Positions 47,440 to 61,362 of a stretch of DNA of 64,000 nucleotides are shown here, piece by piece. Every line of letters starts with the position of its first letter. Position 1 is the stretch's first letter. The notes beneath the pieces were generated by a model, which was not told the origin of the DNA, made no database searches, and saw only the letters and a program-made list of their open reading frames with translations. Source of the stretch: Ursus arctos (taxonomy: Eukaryota; Chordata; Mammalia; Carnivora; Ursidae); contig NW_026622985.1 in assembly GCF_023065955.2 (NCBI RefSeq), forward strand, positions 70,979,931 to 71,043,930, written 5' to 3'. Both the position numbers and the translations under genes were made by a program.

Positions 47440-48060
47440 TCTGAAGACTGAGATAAGGAACTAAGGATACGGGCTCATGAAGGGAGAGGAGAAGGAATAG
47501 GTTGTGATCTGGACATGTCAAATTGGAGACAATTATCTGACATCCATTTCACAGTCAGCTAGGTCTAGGTAAATCCAGCGCACCATACAGATACATATTT
47601 TTGGTAAACATCAGCATACATGTTGTTAAAATCATAGAAATGAATGAGATTCTCTGAGGAAAATGCATTGAGCAGAAGAGCAAGTGCGAAGAGAGGAGCA
47701 TTGTGCTGGGACTTTGGAGGTGAACAGATAGAGGGGCCGGCGAAGGAGGCGGAGAGGCTTCGAGCAGAGAGTAGAAAGAAAACTAAACTTGATGTCGTGG
47801 GGGCCATGGAAGGAGAAAGTCTTCATGAAGAAGGAGGGTGAGGGAAGCATAATCAATGGTGCCACATACAGCATAGAAATGTATTCATTTCAAGCTTAAA
47901 AACTGTTGGTTCTGGGAATTAGAAAATCACTGGTGATTTAGGAATAGCAGTTTCATTAATGTGAGCACATTTTAGTTGATTAAAGAATAAAGGAGGAAAG
48001 GAAAAGGCTGGATGAGAAGACATGGGAAGAGCTGTCATTTGCTAGAAGGTGATCCTTTTT
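47440..48060 (-). repeat. L2 LINE fragment, antisense
   Basis: GGACATGTCAAATTGGAGAC and TGGGGGCCATGGAAGGAG segments and GAATAGCAGTTTCATTAATG follow the reversed L2 reverse transcriptase region in order. It is diverged. Confidence 0.5.
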
Positions 48061-49089
48061 ATTTTTTTAGTGGGGGCTTTTTGAGCTCACATGCAGGCTT
48101 CAGGGAAAGAACTACAGTGAGGGAAGATGCAGGGTGCCCAGTAGGTCTCTGAAGGAGGTAGGTCCTGGGATAATCACAGAGGTGATGGAAAACCTCATCT
48201 GTGGTAGAAGTATCTTAGTTTAGGTTCTGCGGGAAGCAGACACCAAGATGTGTTTAGATGTGTAAGAGGTTTATTGTGGAAAGATGAGGAAGAGGGAGCA
48301 AGAGAAAGTGTGGAGACCCTTCAGACCTCAGTGGAGGTCGACAGCTATGAAGAAAAGGGACACAGGGAGGATTAGGTAGGAAGCATCTCAGCTATAACTC
48401 AGAACTGAGTTCCAAGGAAGTTCTGATGGGGCCCATGAAATGCCAAGGCCTACAGCTGAAGAAGTCCCATGTCTCGAGGACAGGGCCTGTCAGCATCCCT
48501 TCCACACTCAGTCACTGGCTGGGGGTAGCACAAGGGAAACCTGGCCTCAAAACAAATGCAGGGGTGGACCCGGAGGGCAGCAGCCGGAGTCATCAGCACT
48601 TATGCTCGCACATCAGGGAACCTGGGTGGTGCATTTTCATGGGAAAGCTTTGCTATAATGCTTTGGATATTTGGATGTCAAGAAATAAGAATAGGAGCAT
48701 AAGGGAATTCCCAGCTGGTGGCCTCATTTATCCTTGGAGTAAGAAGCATAATATTTTAGTCTGGCTAGAATGAGAAAAGAGGAAAGAACAGCATTTGGGA
48801 AGGTACTTGCACGATGAAGTTTTTGAAGTACAGAAAATGAAAGGAAATAAAAAGATTTTGTGCCTCTCGAGGTCTCGTTGAGACTGGACACTGGACCGGA
48901 CTGTGATGTGTAGTGGCGCAACCGAGGCAGGGTTTTATGTTTTTCTCCAGAGGGATATAGTAAGAATAAAGACCGTAGATTGTACAACTGATCCCTTTCC
49001 TCTTACAGGCACCCCGGCTTCCAAAGCTATTCAGTTTTGTAATTCTTAAGTTATTAGTAAGTTAGTCCTCATTTAATTAAATGCAAAAT
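48061..49089. other. Mostly unclassified sequence
   Basis: 48215-48620 has the look of an old LTR-type repeat (GGTTCTGCGGGAAGCAGACA near its start) but I cannot place it. A 115-codon frame at 48426-48773 has no known domain and is overlapped by a second frame. It is not called a gene. Confidence 0.35.
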
Positions 49090-49370
49090 ATATATGGATT
49101 TATTGAGCACTTACTATGTATAAAGCACAGAGAGAGAGCTAAATATGGGTTTCTGCCACCAAGGAATGTGTAACTTAATAACAGCAATACCTGGGACACA
49201 AGGCTGATGATGATAGGCAGTATACGAGAGGCACAAATAAAGTCTATGGGACTTCTGAAGACGTACAGAGCACCTGAGTGGGTGATGGGGTAGGAGGGTG
49301 GAGGGGGCTTTGTAGAAGTAGCTTTAGGTTGGGACTCGTGGAGTGGCTATAATAACTGTGACAAGTTTGT
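49090..49370 (-). repeat. L2 3'-end fragment, antisense
   Basis: TTTATTGAGCACTTACTATG is the reversed end of L2 (or MIR). The following GGCTTTGTAGAAGTAGCTTT and GGACTCGTGGAG segments fit the reversed L2 3' region better. Confidence 0.5.
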
Positions 49371-49904
49371 CGTCTTCAGTGTCTAATATGGTACTGGGCA
49401 CCAACCCTTTTTCTCCCTGTTCTTAGTCTTCCTATTCAGGGCCTTGATCTGGGCTGGATGGTGACCACATCTTGCCTAGATTGCTAATAGCTGCAGAGTC
49501 CCTCTTTAAATCTACTGTCTCATATGCTCAGTTTCAAGCACAGCTGGATAAATTATGTTGTTCATATACTCCAGAAGTTTTTGGGGACCTCTCCCCTATT
49601 TCTCAAGTATAACTGATGCTACTGCATTTTGTACTTTTTGTACATTTGCAAGTTTTGCACATTTGCACAAAATCTTACTGCACTAGAGTGTGTCCCTCTA
49701 CAAGACTGTGATAACCTCTGGGAGGAAATGACAGATGCTTGGTACCTAGTAGTGTTGGTGTAGGGTCTTAGCTTTCTCACCTGCCAATGAGTCTGAAAAT
49801 CATAGTCAAGGTCTGGCTTTAGAGAGGGAGTGAGGTAGTTCTGCTTTGTTATCTAATCTACCTTAACCAGTAAACAAGCTAATCCTCAATGTTGATTCTT
49901 GTCT

Positions 49905-50190
49905 TAGTTTGTTCACCAACAGGATCAGTGTCTGGTGAGTGCCTGCTTCCTGGTTCATCAGCAACTTTCTTTTCCTGTGTCCTCCCATGGCAGAAGGGGC
50001 AAAGGAGTACTCTGGGGTCTCTTATAAGGGCACTAAGCCCATTCATGAGCTAAGCCCATTCATCAGCCCACTCCTGACCTAATCATTTCCCTCATCTCCC
50101 AAAGGCCCTACCTCCTAATATCATCACAGTGGGGATTAGGTTTCAACCTAAGAATTTCAGGGAGAGACAAACATTCATTCTATGGCATTT
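49905..50190 (-). mobile_element. MLT1-type LTR, antisense, internally deleted
   Basis: The reversed MLT1 layout is clear: GTGTCTGGTGAGTGCCTGCT, CCTCCCATGGCAGAAGGGGC, TCTTATAAGGGCACTAAGCC, TCCCAAAGGCCCTACCTCCT and CAAACATTCATTCTATGGCA. The segment that normally follows the first ~15 bases is missing. Confidence 0.8.
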
Positions 50191-53100
50191 CTTCACTTGG
50201 ATCCTTTTAATGGTTTCCATTAGGTTGAGACTCCCACTGTTCATAATATATGGAATTATCTGAATGAAGTTTTCACCTCTCTGTGATAAACCTATTATGA
50301 GTTTCTCTTTTGCCTTTAAACAACTTGGGGTAAGAACTACTAGAAAATAAAAGAAGTGTAACATTGTGTACTAGGGCCTGCATCTTATGAAGTAAAAATG
50401 GCCACTCTTTCTGGGAAATGTACTTACTCTACAGTATGGAAGTTATTCAGTACTACTGCTAAGTTCTTTGGATGAAGCTTAATACAGTCCATCAACTAGA
50501 CATCCCTAGACTCATTATCTTCATTGTTAATGGTACACAGTGGACTCCAGTCAAGAGAACCTTAAGATCCTTCACACTTGACTGCTTCACTCCAGACTCC
50601 AGAGTCATTCAGAGGTATCAAGAAATAGTCATGAATGAAATAAAAATCACAGAAGCTTTGTCTAATATGGTAAGCCCCTCCAAGATATTCTTCAGATGTT
50701 TACTCAAATAACCAATGCTTTGATGTTTCATAATTAGCGATTTTACATACTTTCTGAAGGTCAACATTTTGTTCTCCATTTAGAGGTAAACACTGAGAAC
50801 AAAGATTTCAGCTCCAATTGCTGTCTGTTATATTGCTACCGTTGGTTTATCAAGGCTCCTTTTCTTCAGAGGAAAAGACCTCCTTTAGGAAACTTTGTCA
50901 AGGTCAACAGAACACAGAGTGGATTTTATTTAATAATCCCTTTGTATCAACAGTATTTACTTTTAGGATTATTGAATTATATTTTTCCTCCCAGACAGCA
51001 AGTTGGGTTGTTGCCCCTTGGGAAAAAAAAGGGGGGGCTGTTGTGGGGTGGTGTTGTGTTAGCGTCCGACAAGAGGCTGGAAACTTAATATCATAAAGAA
51101 AAGGAAGATATAAATGGGTAGTACCTCAGGGCAGATAATGAATGGGCTCTGAGGGAGGTTTAGTCTTCTCTCTCAGGTATGGTGGAAACCTCCATGTGAG
51201 ATCATTCTCTAACCCATATGAAAATCTTTTTTTAATTCTCCATGTATCTAACTTGAAGCTTTTCCTTTGCACTTTATTTTATTCTCTGACGGTTGGGGAG
51301 GTAAGATGCCTTTCCTTTGATTTAAGGTTCTCACATTTTTCATGTACAACTCACTGTGTGGGTCTGCACACAGAGGCCATTCAGAGCTCCATTTCAAGAA
51401 GCAATTGCATCTTTGATCCAATAATCCTTTAGGACCAGAATTTGGCAACCCATCTCAAAATCTGTTTTCCACACAGTGCTTACGACCATCATTCTCATTA
51501 GGTAAGTGCCAGGTGGATAAACATGGCCACGCACTTTCCATGCTGCCTTAGCAAGGAAACCTCTAAGACATGGAGAATTCATTGACCCATGGTTGTTGTA
51601 AGTTTGCATAATATTCAACCACCTCTCAAGTCTGCTTGTGACTGCTATGTCACCTGTGACTTTGGGCTGACAGCCTACCTTTAGGTTTCCCTGTTCTCAC
51701 CTATAAAATGTGATGGAATTACTTGTTCAGTATCTCAAAATGACTTGTCTGTAGACCACTGAAATATATTGGCTGCCTCATGTCCATGTTCAGCCCTTAA
51801 CTTCCTTCACAGTGCAAGCCTTGATAGCTGGATCTTCTTCCTCTCCCTTCCTCTCTGACCTCCCCGTAGAGACTCTCAAATTTAGATAAATGGCCAGTTC
51901 TCGGGCCTCGGCTTAGGAACCTGCCAAAGGAAATCACATAGAGCTAACTGATGAAGCTTCAGCTCACGGACCTTCATTTGTACTGACCCTTTCCAAGCCT
52001 CCAGATATTCTCAGAGGTTGTAGGATAATATAGTAGCCAAGCATGTTAGAAATACAGAACACTTCACTTGAAATCTTGATGGTCCCAGGCCAGTCCTACC
52101 TCTATGCCTCTAAAATTTGACTCTGGTAGACCTCAGTCAGCATCAAATCCTATCTTTTGCCCCAAGGAGAAGAACCTGAATGAGTCACTGTTTTGCTCTC
52201 CAATCCAGACCATTATGACTTTGCCTACATGGCCATCTGGTCCATCCTGCCCACAGCCAGAAATAGCACCATAGTATTACCAATAGAGCTAAAAAATTCT
52301 CGCCTATATTGTCAATAATTAGAATGAATTTTGAGTGGATCTGCTAGAATCAAGACTGAATTGTCTATTTTTTTTCTAAAAAAATTTCATAATATCATTG
52401 CCATATTAAAAAAACAATTGTGTGCAGTCTATGAAAGACCATACAATCCTTAGATTGCACCTTTTTTGTTAGCTTTCTTAGAAACTAGAATGTTCTGTGG
52501 GAAGATTTGTGAAGGTTTCTTAAAATATTCTCTGGCTCAGATTTGCAACTGTTTCAATTCCTTGGTGTGGATGAACAGACGCTGGGTCCTGTTCTCTGCA
52601 CTCCAATTGGCCTAGGACCTGTAACTAATCATACTGTTTCCTTCAAAATGAAGGCAGAACAAAGTACAATTTTCTAAGACTTTATATCAGTATATCAAAG
52701 CATACCATGGAAAAGGAAAAGATAACTGCATTATATTAGAGAATGTCTTTGACAGGTTTTAGATAGGCTTTCTTTTTAAAAAATTTGATCATATATGGCA
52801 TGGTGTAGTAGAAGTTGTATGAGTTGGAATTTCTAATCACAAGAAACAGAAATTTGACTTACCCAGTTAAAGCCAAAGGGGAATTTATTTACTCATGTGA
52901 GCTCAGGGTTCTTTAGGTAGTGCCGAATCTAAGTGTTCAACCCTTATCATTAAGGCTTACTCTTGTTCTCTCTATATGCTTTTTGTTTGTTTGTTTGACT
53001 CCATTCTGAGGCAGGCTTGCTCCTTGAGGTAGTAAGCTAGCTGCAGCAGCTCCAGGCTTACAATCTGTTCTCTCAGCAGCCATGGTTGTGGGGTGCATTA

Positions 53101-53584
53101 CTGTTTGAACCTGAAACATAGCCCTGGAATTGAGTGTGTTTGGCCCTGATTGGCCTGAACTAAATCACAGGCCAGCTGTTGAAGCTGGGGAGGGAGTCAG
53201 CTCTGCCAGCTCCACTGGTCTGAGAAGAAAGGGAATTGTTTCCCAAGAAAAATCAGGGTGCATTACCAGAAGAAGTGGTTATGGTGATGGATTTGGAGCA
53301 GGTGAAAACAAAGGATCTTGATTAAAGAGTGCTGCAGCATGAGTCATAAAATCTGGGCTATAGTCTAATGGGCTACTAAGTAGCTTTTTGTTTACCTTAA
53401 TCATTTATCTCTGTAGCCCTTGGTTCCCATTTCTATAAAATTACAGAAAAGTCCTCAAATTTCTCTGTTAATCTAAAGTTCTAACTCAGTGATGAATTTG
53501 CTAGATATTTTGGTATTAAAAACATGACTAAACCTGATTTTCTTTGATAAATTCAATATAATGACTTTCATGGGATAGCAATAT
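50191..53584. other. Mostly unclassified sequence
   Basis: No young element is present. 52800-53330 has LTR-like features (TCTAATCACAAGAAACAGAA near its left edge) that I cannot assign. Open frames of 60 to 96 codons (50472, 50818, 51142) have no recognisable domain. A G-run lies at 51031-51037. Confidence 0.4.
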
Positions 53585-54355
53585 ATATGTATTTTAATTT
53601 AAATTCAATTAGCCAACATAGTACATCGTTACTTTCAGATGTAGAGTTCAGCAGTTCATCAGTTGTATATAACACCCAGTGCTCATCACATCACATGCCT
53701 TCTTTAATGCCCATCACCCAGTTACCTTATCCCCCCAGCCACCTTCCCTCCAGCAACCCTCAGTTTGTTTCCTACAGTTGAGAATCTCATGGTTTGTCTC
53801 CTTCTCTGATTTCTTCCCATTCAGTGTCCCTCCCTTCCCCTATGATCCTCTGCCCTGTTTCTTATATTCCACATGTAAGTGAAACCATATGATAATTGTC
53901 TTTCTCTTATTGACTTATTTTGCTCAGCATAATACCCTCCAGTTCCATCCACGTTGGATGTAAATGGTAGGTGTTCATCCTTTCTGATGGCTGAGTACTA
54001 TTCCATTGTATATATGAACCACATCTTCTTTATGCATTCATCTGTTGATGGACATCTTGGCCCTTAACACAGTTTGGCTGTTGTGGACATTGCTACTATA
54101 AACATTGGGGTGCATATGCCCCTTTGGATCATTACATTTGTATCTTTGGGGTAAATACCTAGTAGTGCAACTGCTGGGTCATAGAGTAGCTCTATTTTTA
54201 ACTTATTGAGGAACCTCCATATTGTTTTCCAGAGTGGCTGTACCAGCTTGCATTCCCACCAACAGTATAAGAGGGTTCCCCTTTCTCCACATCCTCACCA
54301 ACATTTGCTATTTCCTGACTTGTTATTTTAGCCATTCTGACTGGTGTGAGGTGGT
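53585..54355 (-). mobile_element. 5'-truncated L1 with target duplication, antisense
   Basis: This is a reversed carnivoran L1 3' end: AATTCAATTAGCCAACATAG, CAGTGCTCATCACATCACAT, ATTCCACATGTAAGTGAAAC and AGAGTGGCTGTACCAGCTTG. The duplication ATAGCAATAT lies at 53575-53584 and 54356-54365. It is less diverged than the other L1s here. Only the 3'UTR and the end of ORF2 are present. Confidence 0.9.
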
Positions 54356-54594
54356 ATAGCAATATCTCTTACAGCAAATGTAGTTCTGTCTGGAGTCATG
54401 AGGTGGTGTGCTGTCTTTGAAACTGTGTGTTGACAAGAAATGTGCAAGGTTTCTAACTCATTTTTCAACTCTCCAGTCTGTTTAGAGAAGTTCAAACCCT
54501 TATTTTTGAGAAGCAGCCATGCCGGATGTTAAGTTGCTCCCAGCACTTCTTAATTTTCATATCTACTCTTGTGGTGTTAGAGAACCAATGAAGT

Positions 54595-54784
54595 CTTTTT
54601 TTTTTTTTTTTTTTTTTGGACAGAGAGAGTCAGCCAGTGAGAGAGGGAACACAAGCAGGGGGAGTGGGAGAGGAAGAAGCAGGCTCCTAGCAGAGGAGCC
54701 CGATGTGGGGCTCGATCCCAGAACCCCGGGATCACGCCCTGAGCCGAAGGCAGACGCTTAACGACTGCGCCACCCAGGCGCCCC
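54595..54784 (-). mobile_element. CAN-SINE, young subtype, antisense
   Basis: A 22-base T-run (reversed A-tail) is followed by the reversed CTCCCCCTGCTTGTGTTCCC block and a nearly consensus head ending CCACCCAGGCGCCCC. A perfect 16-base duplication AGAGAACCAATGAAGT lies at 54579-54594 and 54785-54800. It looks like one of the youngest elements in the window. Confidence 0.96.
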
Positions 54785-54800
54785 AGAGAACCAATGAAGT

Positions 54801-56449
54801 AGGAGCAGGGATCAGTTAGAAAAAAAATGAGATAGAATTCAGTTGTGAGCATAATTGACCCTTCTAATAGGCTGCTTAAAAAAAGTTAGGAATTATAGAA
54901 TTGAGCTGGAGAAAAGAGTGAACCCAAAAGAAAAGTCTTCAGATATTTGGCGCCATGACTAGTCCTCTGTGTATAGACAGCTGGCCTAGCTCGTGGCATG
55001 ATTAAGAGAAGCTGGGGAAGACCTCGGTGGGGAAGGGAAAAGTTATTTATGTTTGGCTATGGCACATGAATTTTCTCAACTAGAGATCCTTGCTTTGGGT
55101 GTTGAAAGCCTTTTATTTTTACAAGTTTCCGATCTAAATACAAATATGTGAGAACCCCACAGATTGTTGAGACTTAAATATAAATTAAAGACTGAAAAAA
55201 ATATGACTGTTTTAGAAGTTCCATCAAAACTTGTATTCTTCATCTGTCCGTGATATTGGCAATGCATGTACTGGCTTCTGACTTTGGTATAGATGAATCA
55301 CTCATCTGGGGTTTCAAAGCAATACCTTTTTAATTTATGGTAGGTTCTTTATCAGCTTAGACAAGAATGGTAGGTACTATGGCAGGTGGACATTTTTCAG
55401 ACTCCAAAGGTACCATTCACATGAAATTCAATATAAACAGTGTCCTCTGAAGCACTAGTCTACCTCTTTAAAGACACTGTAGTGGTTAGACTCTGCAATA
55501 TAGAGGTTGCTTACTCATAAGGGAGAACGTGGTTTGATTTGAAATAAAAAAGCGGGCAGTCTCAGGTCTACCCCAAAGTACCGTATGCTTCCATGATTCT
55601 GGACCTCATCTTTGAAAAGTCTGCAGTGGTTATGAAATAGATCTGTCAAGGAAAGCATGAGAAAGAACAAAATAATAATCCATCTTGGTAATGCAGATGC
55701 TCTAATGAATAAGAATAAGGAAGATGTGAGCTTAACAGGGTGTAGGCTTAAAGTGAAATACATGCACATACATATATACATACATACACACATACACACA
55801 AGACTTCCATGACTGACGTAACTGCCCAGTTGTGGACACTGTATAAAGCATTAGTTGGTACGGTGATCCTCTTAAGGTACATTGGGGTAAATATTAGGTT
55901 TAAAGGTAAAGATACTTAATGTATAAGTATTTACAGAATTAAGTGAGGTGTAAGTTCATATTCAGCATCTCAAGAGAAGTGAAAGATGATGTTGTTATCG
56001 CTCCACAGAAGAGTTCTTACTGTAACCCTTCACCCAAAATTTAGTTCAGATATCAAAACTGATGATCTTGCATGGATGCACCCCCCCCCAAGAAGGTACA
56101 AAAAAGTTTATTACTCATATAATAAAGTTTTCTGGGAAAGCAAGCCAGGCACCCAAGCAAGTCCCAAAGTGGATTGGAAGTAGGGGGGATTTGGGATTTC
56201 ATGGTGGTTAGGTAGTAGGGCTGGGGTGAGGGTGTCTTTGTAGGGCTTGCGTGACTGGAACTTATCACCAGTGAAAAAAGAGCATCCAAGGTTTCTTAAT
56301 AGCTTGTCCAGATGGGAGTAAAGGGAAAGGGAAGTTATGCAGGTCAAAAGCTGTCAGTAGTCAATTTCCATGATTAGGACTTCTTACATCCTAAGAGAAC
56401 TATGCCTAATCTGAGGTGAATTCCACCCCCCCGTGATTTTCTTAAGAAA
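54801..56449. other. No recognised feature
   Basis: Unique sequence with a (CATA)n-like run at about 55760-55800 and a C-run at 56086-56094. Short open frames show no domain. Confidence 0.5.
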
Positions 56450-56910
56450 TTATATACTTTTAACTTTAGCTCTTACATTTAGGTCTTTAATTTATTTGAG
56501 TTGATTTTTATATATAATGTAAAGGTTGAAGTTTTTCTTTTTTATTCTTTTACATCTGAGTATATGATTGTTTCCATGCCATTTGTTGTAAAGATGAACC
56601 TTCCCCCATTTCCCCATTGTGGGTAGGTCTATGTTGGACTCGCTGTTTCCGGGATCTGTATATCTAACCTTGTACCAGTACCACTTATTCTCAATTACTG
56701 TAGCTTTGTAGTAAGTCTTGAATTCTGTTAGTGCAAATCCTACAACTTTATTATTCTTTTCAAAATTAATTTGGCTATTTCATATCCTTTATATTTCCAT
56801 GTAAGTTTAAAATCAGTTTGTCAACTTCTTAAAAAAAAAACTACAGATATTTTGATGACTATTGCTCTGAATCTATGGGTCCTTTTGGGGAGAAAAATAC
56901 TAATTCTTCT
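56450..56910 (-). mobile_element. Old L1 ORF2 fragment, antisense
   Basis: CTTACATTTAGGTCTTTAAT, TCTCAATTACTGTAGCTTTG and TAATTTGGCTATTTCATATC follow the reversed ORF2 C-terminal region. It stops abruptly where another L1 3'UTR begins, so two copies are joined. Confidence 0.65.
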
Positions 56911-58761
56911 CATCATATTCCCTTGTATGTATATACCACATTTTCTTCATCCATTCATCCATTAATGAACTCTTAGGTTGTTTCAGTGTCTTGGTTATTG
57001 TAAATAATGCTGCAGTGAACACAGAAGTGCAGATATCTTTTTGAGATGATGATTTCTTTTCCTTTGGATAAATACCTTAAAGTGGGATAACTGGATCATA
57101 TAATTCTATTTTGAATTTTTTGAGGAAACTCCATACATTTTTCCACAGTCCTGCACCAATTTATATTCTCACCAAAAGTACTCAAGGGTTCCCTTTTTCC
57201 ACATCCATGTCAATACTCATTATTTCTTACCTTTTTGATAATAGCCATTCTATTGGTTATTTATTTGCATACCCCTGATGATTAGTGATGTTGAGCATAC
57301 TTTTCATGAACCTGTAGATCTTCTTTGGGAAAAGCTGTGTTTGCATCCTCTACTCATTTTTAAAATCAGGTTGTTTGTTTTTTGCATGAGTTCTTCATAT
57401 ATTTTAGATATTAACCCATTATAAAATACATGATTTGCAGATATTTTCTCCATTCCGTAGGTTGCCTTTTCATTTTGTTGCAGGTTACCTTTGCTGTACA
57501 GAAGCTTTTTAGTTTGATATAGTCCCACTTGTTTTTACTTTTGTTGCCTTTGGTGTCAAATCAAAAAAAGTCACTGCCAAGTCCTAGATCAAGGAGCTAT
57601 GTTTTCTCCTAGGAGTTTTGTGGTTTCAGGTCTTACCTTTAAGTCTTTAATACATTTGAGTTAATTTTTGTGAGTGGTATGGATAGTGGTTCAGTTTCAT
57701 TCTTTTGCATGTGGCGCTTCAGTTTTCCCAGCATCATCTAATGAAAAGACTACCCTTTCCCCATTGTATATTCTTGACTCTTTGTCATAAATTGACCATC
57801 TATGTACAGGTTTATTTCTGGGCACTGTTCTGTTCTATTGATATATGGGTCTGTTTCTGCCAATACCATACTTTTTTGATTAGTATGGCTTTGTAATATA
57901 GTTTGAAATCAGGGAATATGATGCCTCCAGTTTTGTGGGGTTTTGTTCTTTTTGTTTGTTTGTTTTTTTGTCCTCAAGATTGCTTTGGCTATTTGGGGTC
58001 CTTTGTGGATTCATACAAACATTAGAGTTGTTTTTTCTATTTCTGTTTATAAAAAAAAAAAGGCCACTAGAAATTTGATAAGGATTGCATTGAATCTGTA
58101 TTGCTTTGAGTAATAGGGACATTTTAACAATAAAAGTTCTTGCAACCCATGAACACAATGAGCACAGAATATCTTTTTATTTTTTGTTGTCTTTAATTTC
58201 TTTCATCAGTGTCTTACAGTTTGCAGTGTGCCAAGTGTACCAGGTCTTTACCTCCTTGATTAAATTTATTCCTAGGTATTTTATTCTTTTTGATGAAATT
58301 ATAAATGAGATTGGTTTCTTAATTGCTCTTTTTGATAGTTATTTGTGTGTAGAAACACAACTGATTTTTGTATATTTATTTTGTATCCTTCAACTTTACT
58401 GAATTTGTTGTTCTAGCAGTTTTTTGGTGGAGTCCTTAAGGTTTTTTATATGGTATCATGTTATCTAAATAGTGACAGTTTTACTTCTTCCTTTCCAATT
58501 TGAAAGCTTTTTATTTCTTTTTCTTCCCTAATTGCTCTGCCTAGAACTTCTGATACTGTATTGAATAGAGTGGAGAAAATGGGCATCCTTGCCTTGTTTG
58601 TGATCTTGAGATCTTGGCTGTGGACTTGTCACTTATGACTTTTATTAACGTTGAGGTATGTTCCCTCTATATACAGATTGGTGTGAGGTTGTTCTCATGA
58701 ATGAATGTTAAGTTTTATCAAATGCTTTTTCTTATGTACTGAGATCATCATGTGGTTTTTT

Positions 58762-59030
58762 CCAGTTTTATTGAGAAATAATGGATGTACATCACCGTAC
58801 AGGTTTGGCTTGATTTACATGTATTGTGAAATGATTACAGTAGGTTCAGCTCATCTCTTATATAGAAACAGTAAATAGAAAAGAAAGAAAAAAGGGTAAA
58901 ATTTTTCTTTTTGTGATGAGAACTCTTCAGACTTATTCTTGTGTATCGTAGAGTAAGGCCTGCTATACTCAACACGTTCTACATTACATCCCTACTTGTT
59001 ATTTATCTCATAACTAAAAGATTATACCTT
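58762..59030 (-). mobile_element. L1 3'UTR fragment nested in L1 ORF2
   Basis: The host ORF2 text breaks off after ATCATGTGGTTTTTTCC and resumes at CTTTTACTTTGTTAATGTGG. Between them lies a reversed L1 3'UTR (GTTTTATTGAGAAATAATGG, TTTGTGATGAGAACTCTTC, CTACATTACATCCCTACTTG). Both elements point the same way. Confidence 0.75.
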
Positions 59031-61263
59031 TTTTTCCTTTACTTTGTTAATGTGGTGTATTACGTTGATTTAGCACATTTTGAGCCATCCTGGCATCCCT
59101 GGAATAAATCCCACTTGATCATGGTATGTGATCCTTTTAATGTAGTGTTGAATTTGATTTGCTAATATTTTGTTGAGGATTTTTGCATCTGTGTTTATGA
59201 GCAATATTGGCCTATACTTTTCCTTTCTTGTAGTGTCCTTGTCTGTTTTGGGTATTAGAGTCATGCTGGCCTTGTAAAATGAGTTTGGAAATATTCCTTC
59301 CTTTTCTATTTTTCAGGGGAGTTTGGGAAGGATTGGTATTCCTTAAAAATGTGACAGAATTCACCAGTGAAGCTGTCTGGTCATGGACTTTGTGTTGGGA
59401 GATTTTTAGTTACTGATTCAATCTCCTTACTAGTAATTGATCTGTTTAAATTTTCTTCTTCAATGATTCAATCTCGGTAGGTTTATGTTTCTAAACACTT
59501 ATTTCTTCTAGATTTTCTTATTCATTAGTGCATAATTATTCATAGTAGTATCATGATTTCTTGTATTTTTGTGGCATCAGTTGTAATGTCTCCTTTTCCA
59601 TTTATGATTGTATTTATTAGAGTCCTCTTTTTGGTTAGTCTAGCTAAAATTTTGTGTGTTTTGTTTATCTTTTCAAAAAACCAGTTCTTGGTTTTATTGA
59701 TCTTTTCTATTGTCTTTTTAGTCTCTAGTTCATTAATTTCCTCTCTGATCTTTGCTATTTTCCTTCTATCTTTGACCTTTGCTCTTTTTCTAGTTCCTTG
59801 AGGTATAAAAGTAGATGCTTTATTTGCAGTCTTTCATGTTTCTTAATGTAGGCATTTATTGCTATGAACTTCCCTCTTAGAACTGCTTTTGCTATTTCCC
59901 ATATATTTTGGTATGTTGTATTTCCATTTTCATTAGTCTCCAAATCTTTTTAGCTTCTCTTTTGTCATTGTTTTTCAGGACTATGTTGTTTAATCTAAAC
60001 ATACTTGTGGATTTTCCAGTTTTCTTGTATTTGCTTTCTAGTTTCATACCATTTTGGTCAGAGAAGACGCTTGATATGGTTTTAGTCTTTTCAAATTTAT
60101 TCAGACTTGTTTTTTAAGTCTTAAATTTATTAAGACTGCTTAAATTTAGTTAAAACTTTGTAGATCATAGATATATGATCTATCCTGGAGAATGTTCTTT
60201 GTGCACTTGAGAAGAATGTGTAGTCTCCTATATTTGGATAAAATGTCCTATAAATGTTTAAGTCCATCTGGTCTAATATGTCACTTAAGTCCAATGTTTC
60301 CTTATTGATTTTCTGTCTGGATAATCTATCCATTGATGATAGTGGTATATTAAAATCTATTTTTGTTTTGCTTTTTCTCCTTCTAGGTCTGTTAGTATTT
60401 GCTTTGTATATTTAGATGCTCCTGTCTTGGGGACATGATTATTTACAAATGGTATATCCTCTTGTTGGATTGACCACTTTATCATTATATAATGACCTTC
60501 TTTGTTTCTTATTACAGTCTTTGCCTTAAAGTCTATTTTGTTTGATATAAGTATAGCCACCACTGTCTCTTAATTCTAGTTGCATGGAATATCTTTTTCC
60601 ATTGCTTCACTTTCAGTCTGTGTGTGTCCTTAAAGCTGAAGTGAGTCTTATGTAGGCATAATGTAGTTGAGTCTTATTTTTTTTATTCATCCACTGTATG
60701 TCTTCTGATTGGAGAATTTAGTCTATTTACTTTTAAAGTAATTATTGATAGGTATGGAATTACTGCCATTTGCTTTGTGTAAATCCTTTGTTCTTTTCTT
60801 CTTACGCTCCTTTCCTTAGTGATCTGATAATTTTCTGTAGTGGTATATTTGTAGTCCTTTCTCTTTAATCTTGAGAGAGTGGTCTTATGGGAGATAAACC
60901 TCGTCAACCATCCTGGCCTGTGCTCCTGGTTGTTTCTCAAACTTTGGTGATTGTTCAAGTTGACTTCTTTGTTCATTAGTGGCTTCTCATAGTTGAGGGT
61001 GTGTCAAGACCCATCAGAGTCCCAAAGGGAAAAATTGTAGTCAGTACCTAAATGCAGGCTAGTTGGAAGCCAGACCCTCAGGCAGTGTTTTGGAAAGTAT
61101 GTAATTAGAATGCTTCCAGGGAGAAACTGGGAGGTGACTGTTTTTGCCTGCTTGCTCTGTGGTGGGCCCAGGTGTATAGCCAGGAGTGGGGATGGGCTGC
61201 CCCTGAGCAAGTCAGAACTTAACAGTTTGTTTCCTATAATCCTGTGGGACTCCTGAATGAAAG

Positions 61264-61362
61264 CCCCGTTGGCTGTGGGAGTCAGGAGATCTGTCTTTTG
61301 GACAGCATCCATGCCCGGTTGGCTGTCGGAGTCAGGGGATCTGTCTTTTGGACAGCATCCAT
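61264..61362. repeat. 50-bp tandem duplication in L1 5' region
   Basis: Two copies of a 50-base unit, each containing GGCTGT, GAGTCAG and GATCTGTCTTTTGGACAGCA, follow each other at 61264-61313 and 61314-61362 with a few differences. The 128-codon frame at 61004-61390 runs through both. Confidence 0.92.

Noticed and set aside
57304..60976. L1 ORF2 as a functional reverse transcriptase
   Set aside because: It is broken by many stops and frameshifts and by a nested L1 tail; only fragments of the domains can be read.
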